DNA of 6,080 nt, taken from NCBI GenBank assembly GCA_017382775.1, contig JAFNZQ010000078.1:1-6080 (forward strand), read 5' to 3'. Source of the stretch: Spirochaetaceae bacterium. Its GTDB lineage: Bacteria > Spirochaetota > Spirochaetia > Treponematales > Treponemataceae. The notes below the pieces were generated by a model, which made no database searches, was not told the origin of the DNA, and saw only the letters and a list, made by a program, of their open reading frames with translations. Made by a program: the position numbers and the translations under genes. Below are positions 1-5,486 of this stretch, in pieces; position 1 is the first letter of the stretch, and each line of letters begins with the position of its first letter.

Positions 1-126
1 ACCGTGGATATTACTTTCCACGATCCCATTGAGACAAAAAATCTCTCCAAAGAGGAGCAGCAATTAATACCTGAAAAAGTCAGACAAATTGTTCTTTCCG
101 CTCTCCCTGCGGAATGTCAAGACTGA
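1..126 (+). CDS. C-terminal tail of a probable 1-acyl-sn-glycerol-3-phosphate acyltransferase (PlsC-like), 5' end outside the window
   Basis: Frame 1 is open from the window edge to a TGA at 124-126 and encodes 41 residues. The segment reads as a short beta strand followed by FHDPIETKNLSKEE and a helix with EKVRQIV. That arrangement (a strand, a P-I-E-T motif, then an L-S-x-E-E helix containing V-R-x-I) is typical of the end of PlsC-family acyltransferases, which acylate lysophosphatidic acid to phosphatidic acid at the inner membrane. The catalytic HX4D motif would lie upstream and cannot be seen, so the call rests only on the tail. The gene converges on glgA with three bases between stop codons. 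Another acyltransferase of the same superfamily is possible. Confidence 0.55.
   Translation, partial: TVDITFHDPIETKNLSKEEQQLIPEKVRQIVLSALPAECQD
96..114. terminator. Weak hairpin near the convergent plsC-like/glgA ends
   Basis: TTCCGC (96-101) and GCGGAA (109-114) can pair as a 6-bp stem with a 7-base loop. It lies inside the last codons of the plus-strand gene and 15 bases past the glgA stop on the other strand. On the plus strand only four T residues follow, after a gap; on the minus strand there is no U tract. It is the only GC-containing hairpin I found at this convergent junction, so it is offered as a poor bidirectional terminator candidate. It may simply be coding sequence. Confidence 0.2.
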
Positions 127-129
127 TTT

Positions 130-1668
130 TCATTCCTCGGAAAAGTAAATCGGCAGGTATTTCTCTTTAATAACGTGCTGCCAAAGGTAGTTTTCTTCAA
201 TGTTCTTTAACGCATCGACACGTATTTGGTGCAAATCTTTACGGGGATTTGGATAGCGTTCAAGGATACGATTTATTGCATTTTCCAAAGAATCATCATA
301 AAGGGAACCGGTTTTTCCATCAATTATTTTCTTAAATCCGCCTGTGTTGTGGGCAATGGGTACGGTTCCGTAAATTTGTGCGATGAAGTCAACCAGTCCA
401 CAGGGTTCAAAACGGCTGGGAAGCAGCACGAAATCACCGGATGCAATACACAGTCGCGATATGGCCTTATTGTATCCTCGGATGAATAGATATTTTCCGG
501 GAAATTTTTCTGAAAGGCTGATTTGAATATTTTCCAATTCCTGGTCGCCCTGCCCCATAACTATGAAACGGGCATTTTTATGAGTATTTAAGACTTTCCC
601 CACAACATCGGATAATATATCAACACCTTTTTGATGAGCAAGCCTTCCTTGATAAACAAAGAAAACAGCATCATCACCACAATCCAAGGTGCCGAATTTT
701 TCCAATCCTTCTTCTTCAAAATTACTTTCCTTAATTTGGGATAAGAATTTTTCGCGACAGAGGTATTTTCCCTCAATGGATTTTTCCAAGTCAAATTTTT
801 CAGGTAAAAGAGATATTGCATTATTCCCGGGATCATACTTTTCAATATCCATTCCGTTGGTTATACCTTTTATATCTACACCTTTGTGGTACAACGCAGG
901 TCCTAAATCATCGGAAAATTTACCTTTATCTTCCAAAAGTTCTTCCGCGTACCAAGGCGAAACTGTGGTAATTGTCGCATTCATTGCTGCTGCCAATAAA
1001 AAGGGTTCCACTTTATCGTTGAGCAAACCTTGACGTAATTGCTCCTGTGGTAATCCGGAAAGGGAATAAGCCTCTTGTATGGAAGAAAATTCCTGATGAT
1101 ACCCTTCTCCGGCATTGTGGATTGTCACCACAAATTTTGTATCGGCAAATCGTTTTCGCAATAAGGGAGAAGCCTTGGATAATGCAGGCAATAATGCGGT
1201 GTGTCCGTCATGGCAGTGGACAATATTGGGCACCTCTCCCGTAATCTGTGAGTATAGAACCACAGCTTTTTGAAAAATAACATTCATTAGGTTTGAATCA
1301 AAATGTCCCTTTCCGGTTACGAATTTTGGATGAAAAATTTCATCGGATTTTGTATATGTGTAAACGGAAGTTTTTTTACTGAAAACATCCGCACATATTA
1401 AAACAAATTTAACTCCATGGAAAAGTCCTTCCAAAAATCCCACATCATAAATCTTGCCTTCACATTCAATGTATCCGATATGGCGATTTTCAGTTTTGAC
1501 AAATTGTATTTTTTCGATTTTGGTGCATCCGTAGTTCGGTATGAAAACACAAACATCAAGGCCTAACTTCATTGTTCCTTCGGCGATGGCACGAACAACA
1601 TTTTTTACACCACCGGCTTCAGCTAAACCTGCGTATTCTCGTGAAACGATCCAAAGTGATTTTGACAT
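130..1668 (-). CDS. glgA: Glycogen (starch) synthase, GT5 family
   Basis: This 512-residue protein should transfer glucose from a nucleotide sugar (normally ADP-glucose) to the non-reducing end of an alpha-1,4-glucan in the cytoplasm. Both GT-B halves are visible. The N-terminal half has SREYAGLAEAGGVKNVV (9-25), HCHDGH (151-156), TIHNAGEGYH (182-191), TTVSPWYAEEL (234-244) and ITNGMD (269-274). The C-terminal half has GRLAHQKG (341-348, with R342 and K347 matching the phosphate-contacting Arg and Lys of E. coli GlgA), PSRFEPCGL (417-425, with E421 and C423) and NTGGF (441-445). Length is slightly above the usual 480 or so. The classic K-x-G-G-L sugar-nucleotide motif is altered to E17-A-G-G-V. 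The ATG has an AGGAG six bases upstream, lying inside the end of aroH. It is the last gene of the pcnB-aroH-glgA unit; no glgB, glgC or glgP is in view. Confidence 0.93.
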   Translation of the reverse strand: MSKSLWIVSREYAGLAEAGGVKNVVRAIAEGTMKLGLDVCVFIPNYGCTKIEKIQFVKTENRHIGYIECEGKIYDVGFLEGLFHGVKFVLICADVFSKKTSVYTYTKSDEIFHPKFVTGKGHFDSNLMNVIFQKAVVLYSQITGEVPNIVHCHDGHTALLPALSKASPLLRKRFADTKFVVTIHNAGEGYHQEFSSIQEAYSLSGLPQEQLRQGLLNDKVEPFLLAAAMNATITTVSPWYAEELLEDKGKFSDDLGPALYHKGVDIKGITNGMDIEKYDPGNNAISLLPEKFDLEKSIEGKYLCREKFLSQIKESNFEEEGLEKFGTLDCGDDAVFFVYQGRLAHQKGVDILSDVVGKVLNTHKNARFIVMGQGDQELENIQISLSEKFPGKYLFIRGYNKAISRLCIASGDFVLLPSRFEPCGLVDFIAQIYGTVPIAHNTGGFKKIIDGKTGSLYDDSLENAINRILERYPNPRKDLHQIRVDALKNIEENYLWQHVIKEKYLPIYFSEE

Positions 1669-1669
1669 T

Positions 1670-2026
1670 TTAAACTCCTAAATCAGGGCGTAAAATTTCA
1701 GCACCGTTACAATATATGTGTTGAGGGCAATTTGCTAAATGCACTGTTACCAATGTGCGAATTACCGAAGGCTTGGATGCGACAAAATCCGGTTCCAAAG
1801 CACAAAAAAGTGGGACATTCCCCAAAATTTTACTTTCGCGCAAAGCTGTTGCGGGATTAAAAGCTGTAATATCCTTAGTAACAGTAAATTGAACTGAAAC
1901 AACATCTTCAACTTCAAAAGGATTGGACGTCTTTATTTTGGAAAACAACTCTTCCACTGCCCTTCTTATGGAAATTTCTGTATTTTCACAAAAAACCGCA
2001 CCGCGAATCCCACAAAGTTTTTTCAT
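1670..2026 (-). CDS. aroH: Chorismate mutase, AroH type (monofunctional)
   Basis: This 118-residue protein should convert chorismate to prephenate, the branch step toward phenylalanine and tyrosine, as a cytoplasmic trimer. It can be laid alongside B. subtilis AroH almost from end to end. GIRGA (6-10) carries the active-site Arg (R8, Arg7 in B. subtilis). NPATALRE (57-64) carries R63. PLFCALEPDF (72-81) carries C75 and E78, and VIRTLVTVH (88-96) carries R90. Y105 stands for Tyr108 and R113 in ILRPDL for Arg116. All catalytic positions that I can place are kept. It lacks the C-terminal extension of the B. subtilis enzyme. Its ATG overlaps the pcnB TGA as ATGA, and its stop is one base from the glgA ATG. 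No prephenate dehydratase or dehydrogenase gene is nearby. Confidence 0.9.
   Translation of the reverse strand: MKKLCGIRGAVFCENTEISIRRAVEELFSKIKTSNPFEVEDVVSVQFTVTKDITAFNPATALRESKILGNVPLFCALEPDFVASKPSVIRTLVTVHLANCPQHIYCNGAEILRPDLGV
1675..1679 (-). promoter_or_regulatory. Ribosome binding site of glgA inside the end of aroH
   Basis: Read on the minus strand this is AGGAG, six bases before the glgA ATG at 1668. It overlaps the last codons of aroH, whose TAA occupies 1672-1670. Ribosomes finishing aroH therefore stop on the glgA initiation region, which points to translational coupling and supports the chosen start. Confidence 0.8.
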
Positions 2027-3135
2027 TTACTACCTCTTTTCTCAGCTGGTTTTCCTTTTTTTTTCTTTTTGCTGTTGCGTTTTATTCCGCAATCTTCCAA
2101 GGCCAAAAAAATAGCGCTTCGCAACTGAATATTCGGTGGATTTATGGGTTTCACGTAAGCGCGAATCAAAACTTTGACTTTTTGCACTATCATGCCGATG
2201 TTTTCTTCTTCATTTCGTAATTCTTCCACGGTTTTTTTTGTAAAATCCCGGATAAAATAGTATAATCCCTTTGCAAGAGAAAGATTTTCTGTGGTTGAAT
2301 TGATTTTACCCAATTCAACTAGGGATGAAAAATATTTTTCACGAAACTCTTTTGATTGAAGACATAGATCGCTGGCCTGTTTTTGCAAGTAGGGATAAAT
2401 CCCGAAGTCAAGCATTTCTTTAGCGATTATGTCGGGATGTTCGGAACGTATTATTTTAAAAACTTCTTCTGTTATTCGCGATGGAGAAACGTCATTAAGT
2501 AAATGGGCAGAACGTTTAATTTTTGAAGGAAGAAACATGGTAAACTTAAAATTAGTTGTGGCCTTATATTTTACAGCACGAATCATTCGTACCGGATCGT
2601 CCACAAAAATGTTTTTCAAGGGAATAATGGGGCGAATAAGTTGTTTTTGGATGTCCTGGATTCCTCCGACAAAATCAATTAAATGATTCCGTATGGGATC
2701 GAAATAAAGGGCATTTATGGTAAAATCACGGCGAACCACGTCCTGTTCAATAGTTCCGAATTCATTTCCCAGCGAGTTTGTTCCCAATGCACGAAAAGTG
2801 GTAATTTCAAAAATTTTATCACCGAAAAATACATGAGCAATTTTGAAACGTCTTCCTATTATCCGTGAGTTATGAAAAATTCTCCGGATTTGCGAGGGAG
2901 TCGCATCGGTGGCAATATCAAAATCCTTGGGAGTTATATTCAAAAGGAGGTCACGAACCGCTCCACCCACCAAGAATGCTTCAAAACCCCGTTGTTTCAA
3001 TCTGGTAATTATGGTAATGGCGTCGGAATCAATAGAAGAGCAATCGATTTTTACATCGTGCTTACTGTATACCTTGGCAACTTTGGGAAGACGTTTATCT
3101 CGTTTGGTAGCATTAGAAGAATAACGTAAAAACAT
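2023..3135 (-). CDS. pcnB: Poly(A) polymerase / tRNA nucleotidyltransferase family protein, poly(A)-polymerase-like
   Basis: With the ATG at 3135 the protein has 370 residues. It belongs to the class II nucleotidyltransferase family, which adds A tails to RNA 3' ends or CCA to tRNA. Visible motifs are LVGGAVRD (55-62), DFD (71-73, metal-binding D71 and D73), IIGRRFKIAHV (92-102), EITTFR (110-115), VRRDFTINALYFD (134-146) and VDDPVRMIRAVKY (178-190), then a helical C-terminal region. IIGRRFKIAHV fits the pattern reported to separate bacterial poly(A) polymerases from CCA-adding enzymes, so polyadenylation is favoured. The tail, from about 352, is very basic (KKKKK at 356-360) and probably binds RNA. 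An upstream in-frame TTG at 3234 would add 33 residues but has no ribosome binding site and lies before the promoter, so I reject it. The gene heads a unit with aroH and glgA. Confidence 0.9.
   Translation of the reverse strand: MFLRYSSNATKRDKRLPKVAKVYSKHDVKIDCSSIDSDAITIITRLKQRGFEAFLVGGAVRDLLLNITPKDFDIATDATPSQIRRIFHNSRIIGRRFKIAHVFFGDKIFEITTFRALGTNSLGNEFGTIEQDVVRRDFTINALYFDPIRNHLIDFVGGIQDIQKQLIRPIIPLKNIFVDDPVRMIRAVKYKATTNFKFTMFLPSKIKRSAHLLNDVSPSRITEEVFKIIRSEHPDIIAKEMLDFGIYPYLQKQASDLCLQSKEFREKYFSSLVELGKINSTTENLSLAKGLYYFIRDFTKKTVEELRNEEENIGMIVQKVKVLIRAYVKPINPPNIQLRSAIFLALEDCGIKRNSKKKKKGKPAEKRGSK
2033..2037 (-). promoter_or_regulatory. Ribosome binding site of aroH inside the end of pcnB
   Basis: The minus strand reads AGAGG six bases before the aroH ATG at 2026. 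It lies in the last pcnB codons, in keeping with translational coupling through the ATGA overlap. Confidence 0.7.
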
Positions 3136-3144
3136 ACCTAACTG

Positions 3145-3173
3145 ATTATATCCGAAAAAAAAATTTTTGTCAA
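3145..3173 (-). promoter_or_regulatory. Perfect-consensus sigma70-type promoter of pcnB-aroH-glgA
   Basis: On the minus strand a -35 box TTGACA (3173-3168) and a -10 box TATAAT (3150-3145) are separated by exactly 17 bases that include a long T run. All twelve box positions match consensus. Counting from the -10 box, transcription should start near 3139-3138, three to four bases before the ATG at 3135, or at that A itself. There is therefore no room for a ribosome binding site; the only AGG ends one base before the ATG. Confidence 0.88.
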
Positions 3174-3203
3174 GATATTGCGGGGAATTTATTTTTATGA
3201 AGC

Positions 3204-3300
3204 GATGGAAAAATCCCGTATAAACGAATATCAAGGTTCGATAAAGAGTTATTTATGAGACTTGAAACTGAGTATGTAACGGGAAAAGATTTTTTCCATC
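3204..3300. repeat. Imperfect inverted repeat between the kinase gene and pcnB
   Basis: The left arm GATGGAAAAATC (3204-3215) is the reverse complement of the right arm GATTTTTTCCATC (3288-3300) except for one extra T. The arms are 72 bases apart. A second matching block, CCCGTA next to the left arm and TAACGGG next to the right arm, extends the relation with a small insertion. The repeat lies wholly in the intergenic region, upstream of the pcnB promoter and downstream of the kinase stop. Function is unknown; it could fold the kinase transcript end or be the trace of an inverted duplication. Confidence 0.5.
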
Positions 3301-3304
3301 CCGT
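3279..3304 (-). terminator. Possible 3' hairpin of the kinase transcript
   Basis: Seven bases beyond the kinase TGA, ACGGGA and TCCCGT (outer 6 bp, 14-base loop) can pair. Alternatively GGAAAA and TTTTCC (inner 6 bp, 4-base loop) can pair. The two folds compete for shared bases. No U tract follows on the minus strand, so this is not a standard intrinsic terminator. It could protect the 3' end of the transcript, or the kinase message may run on into pcnB. Confidence 0.3.
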
Positions 3305-3311
3305 CTCGTTA

Positions 3312-4865
3312 TCACCGGGTTATAGCCTTGGTCTTTCGATAAAGAGGTTCCAGCAGGGAATAGAGTTTGCTGTAAACTTCGCTGTACAACTTCTTGTAAA
3401 CTTCGTGGTTTTCACTGTTTGGAGTAAAGCAACTGCTTACACGCACCATGGAAGATATGGCCTCATCGAAACCGGAAAAGACACCCTTTGATTTAAAACC
3501 AACCATGGCTGCACCCAGTGAACAGGCTTCGTGGGTTTGGATACGATTTACCGGTAATCCAAACATATCGGAAGTAATTTGACAAATCGTGTCACTTTTG
3601 CTTCCACCGCCAGCAATAAACAATTCAGTAATTTTCGTATGGGCTTGCTTCTCCATGGCATACAAACCGTCCATAAGGGCGTAACCAATGCCCTCAATAA
3701 TCGCACGGTAGATGTGTATTTTTGTGTGAACATCGGAAAATCCGACTATGGAACCGCGGGCATTGGGGAAAATAACGCCGGGAGACCAGAAAGGTTGCAA
3801 TATGAGCCCCTCGCACCCCGGTGGGACTTCATCAAGGTGTTTATTAAGTAATTCTTCCGCAACGCAATGCAATCTTTCCGCTTCTGCGCATTCCTTTTCG
3901 GCAAATTCTTTTTTGAACCATGAAAGCATCCAGTAACCGCGATAAATCTGAATTTCGGGATTGTACATTCCATCACAAACCGAAGGATAGGCCGGCAAGA
4001 AAGGCTTGGGCTCAACAAATTTTTTTGTGGTGAACTGAACCGTAGCGGTTGTTCCGAAGGAGAGTGCTGCTTGATGGGGTTTAGTAACGGAAACGCCCAA
4101 GGTTTCGCAGGATTTATCACTTCCGGTGGCAATGAGGGGAATACCGGCCGGAATACCTGTTTCACGAGATTTTTCCGGTGAAATTGTCCCAATTTCGCTA
4201 CCGGCAGGAATCAGGTCGCATAATTTTTCTGTGGGAACGTCAAAAAGGCATCGTGTTAACCCACCGGATTTCATCCAAATTCGATTTTTATAATCAAAGG
4301 GAAGATGGGCAATTTGATTTTCCGGAGAATCGATGAGGTTGCCGGTTAGTCGATAATTCAAGTATGTGGGAAGCAGTACAAATTTATATGTTTTTCGCCA
4401 TAATTCCGGTTCATTTTCCATAAGCCAGTTACAGACAGACTGGCGATATTGCATGAAAACCGTGTCGGTCATTCCCACCAAAGAAAAAAGTGTCTTTTTA
4501 AATGGAGAAAATACATTTTCAGCACTTTTGTTTGTTTCACGTTTGTCAAGCCAAACAATAAAATTAGAAAGAGGCTTTAAATCCTTGTCTAAACAAATAA
4601 CCGTATCTCTAATTACGGCAAGCACAGTGGCAATGACTCGGGAAGCCTTGTCTTCATTACGAGCCATCAACTTTTTTGAGATGGAACACAAGACCTCATA
4701 GTAAAAATCCGGCTTTTGTTCCGCCCAATTGGGCTTGGGAGAAAAATAGGCCTCCGGATAAGAGTACTGTTCCTTATCCAGTATGTCCCCCTGTGTATCA
4801 ACTAAAAGAGCACGCATACTTTGCGTTCCCACATCAAATGATAGAATCAGCGGACCATTAACCAT
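3312..4865 (-). CDS. FGGY-family carbohydrate kinase (xylulokinase-like, substrate unknown)
   Basis: This 517-residue protein should phosphorylate a sugar or polyol with ATP in the cytoplasm. It shows the two actin-fold domains of the FGGY family. DVGTQSMR (11-18) is the N-terminal phosphate loop. WLDKRE (105-110) is the usual sugar-contact segment. ATGSDKSCETLG (246-257) carries the probable catalytic base D250. LSFGTTA (269-275) and AGGGSKSDTICQITSDMFGLPV (from 418) form the second ATP-binding signature, and HEACSLGAAMVG (445-456) follows. Length is normal for the family. The best overall resemblance is to xylulokinase-like members of unassigned function, but family members act on many sugars and the motifs do not settle which. 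The ATG has AAGGAG six bases upstream. The gene follows a DUF2147 gene after 57 bases, probably in one transcript. Near the C-terminus an eight-residue unit is repeated in tandem (EVYKKLYS, EVYSKLYS). Confidence 0.85.
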   Translation of the reverse strand: MVNGPLILSFDVGTQSMRALLVDTQGDILDKEQYSYPEAYFSPKPNWAEQKPDFYYEVLCSISKKLMARNEDKASRVIATVLAVIRDTVICLDKDLKPLSNFIVWLDKRETNKSAENVFSPFKKTLFSLVGMTDTVFMQYRQSVCNWLMENEPELWRKTYKFVLLPTYLNYRLTGNLIDSPENQIAHLPFDYKNRIWMKSGGLTRCLFDVPTEKLCDLIPAGSEIGTISPEKSRETGIPAGIPLIATGSDKSCETLGVSVTKPHQAALSFGTTATVQFTTKKFVEPKPFLPAYPSVCDGMYNPEIQIYRGYWMLSWFKKEFAEKECAEAERLHCVAEELLNKHLDEVPPGCEGLILQPFWSPGVIFPNARGSIVGFSDVHTKIHIYRAIIEGIGYALMDGLYAMEKQAHTKITELFIAGGGSKSDTICQITSDMFGLPVNRIQTHEACSLGAAMVGFKSKGVFSGFDEAISSMVRVSSCFTPNSENHEVYKKLYSEVYSKLYSLLEPLYRKTKAITR

Positions 4866-4871
4866 ACTTTA

Positions 4872-4877
4872 CTCCTT
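4872..4877 (-). promoter_or_regulatory. Ribosome binding site of the FGGY kinase gene
   Basis: The minus strand reads AAGGAG six bases before the ATG at 4865, a strong site that fixes this start. The 57-base gap upstream shows no -35/-10 pair that I trust, so the kinase most likely depends on the promoter of the DUF2147 gene. An AT-only palindrome, TTTTATATAAAA (4891-4902), lies in that gap next to a T8 run. Confidence 0.75.
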
Positions 4878-4922
4878 ACGAGAATCTTTTTTTTATATAA
4901 AACTCTCCGCAAGGTGGCCGGA

Positions 4923-5423
4923 TTATCTTAACCCGGCAGCCTCATCTTTTGTTGCGGAAAGCCAAAATTGACTTCGTCCAATTCCCAGTCCGATTTCACC
5001 TCGCATTTCGAGGCAGTCTTTTTTGTATTTTTTCCCATCGGCCTTGTGGAACGTCATTTTGCATTTATACATTCCTCCGCTTTCGGGATCAATTACATGT
5101 CCGCTGCTCCAAACACCTTCGGCTTCTTTTTTTAATCCGAATATCCAAGTCGGTCCGATAAGGTTCATTTCGTTCACCTTACCTTCTATTGGGAAACCTT
5201 TGTAAGATGGTTTGCAGTTTTCAGCCTTGGTATCTTGATCCATTCCGGCCAGGGAAAGGATTGAGCCGTACAAAATGTCGCCTTCTACCCGAATGTGCCA
5301 TCCGGCTGTTGCTTTGCCGGATTTGTCATCATAACTTATCCAATAACCTTCGCAGGGATCTGCGGCAAAAAGGGAAATAATTGAAAAAAAGCTCACTACT
5401 AAAACAGACAATAACTTTTTCAT
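4923..5423 (-). CDS. Exported DUF2147 family protein
   Basis: The protein has 166 residues when started at the ATG at 5423, which has AGGAG five bases upstream. An in-frame ATG at 5450 would add nine residues, but it sits between the -35 and -10 boxes of the promoter and is rejected. Residues 1-20 form a typical signal peptide: two lysines, a hydrophobic core, then LFA-AD or LFAA-DP as the likely cleavage site. There is no lipobox. The mature part carries DUF2147 hallmarks: GYW (26-28), GDILYGSI (48-55), a central cysteine (C70), G-x-P-I-x-G (76-81), a W/G-rich stretch ending in HVIDPESGGMYKCKM (109-123), and LEMRGEIGLGIGRSQFW (138-154). The family folds as a small lipocalin-like beta barrel of unknown role and is often periplasmic. 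The gene precedes an FGGY kinase, which does not reveal its job. Confidence 0.85.
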   Translation of the reverse strand: MKKLLSVLVVSFFSIISLFAADPCEGYWISYDDKSGKATAGWHIRVEGDILYGSILSLAGMDQDTKAENCKPSYKGFPIEGKVNEMNLIGPTWIFGLKKEAEGVWSSGHVIDPESGGMYKCKMTFHKADGKKYKKDCLEMRGEIGLGIGRSQFWLSATKDEAAGLR

Positions 5424-5428
5424 ATAAA

Positions 5429-5433
5429 CTCCT
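5429..5433 (-). promoter_or_regulatory. Ribosome binding site that decides the DUF2147 start
   Basis: AGGAG on the minus strand lies five bases before the ATG at 5423. It shows that the signal peptide starts at MKKLL rather than nine residues earlier. Confidence 0.8.
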
Positions 5434-5440
5434 GCAATCC

Positions 5441-5469
5441 ATTTTATCATTCTTTTTTAAAAAAGTCAA
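5441..5469 (-). promoter_or_regulatory. Sigma70-type promoter of the DUF2147-kinase unit
   Basis: On the minus strand TTGACT (5469-5464) and TAAAAT (5446-5441) are 17 bases apart, ten of twelve positions matching consensus. The start of transcription should fall near 5435-5433, giving a leader of about 11 bases that opens at the ribosome binding site itself. The spacer and the end of the -35 box contain a perfect 14-base palindrome, CTTTTTTAAAAAAG (5452-5465), which could be a bent A/T tract or an operator. Confidence 0.78.
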
Positions 5470-5486
5470 CAGTAAAAATTAAAAAT

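Noticed and set aside
2023..2063. A -1 frameshift on the A8 run making a PcnB-AroH fusion.
   Set aside because: The aroH frame has a TAA at 2029-2027 directly before its ATG, so a shifted ribosome would stop there.
3136..3234. Extension of pcnB to an in-frame TTG at 3234.
   Set aside because: It has no ribosome binding site, the extra 33 residues do not resemble the family, and it lies upstream of a perfect promoter whose transcript would start near 3138.
3255..3491. Plus-strand open frames throughout the window, for example at 3255-3491, 3579-3851 and 5623-5958.
   Set aside because: They lie mostly opposite strongly supported minus-strand genes, resemble no family I know, and lack good ribosome binding sites.
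4866..4922. A terminator or promoter in the gap between the DUF2147 gene and the kinase gene.
   Set aside because: The T8 run and the AT palindrome TTTTATATAAAA lack a GC stem, and no -35 box stands at a proper distance from a -10 candidate.
5424..5450. Extension of the DUF2147 protein to an ATG at 5450.
   Set aside because: That ATG lies between the promoter boxes, and the ATG at 5423 has a good AGGAG and gives a proper signal peptide.
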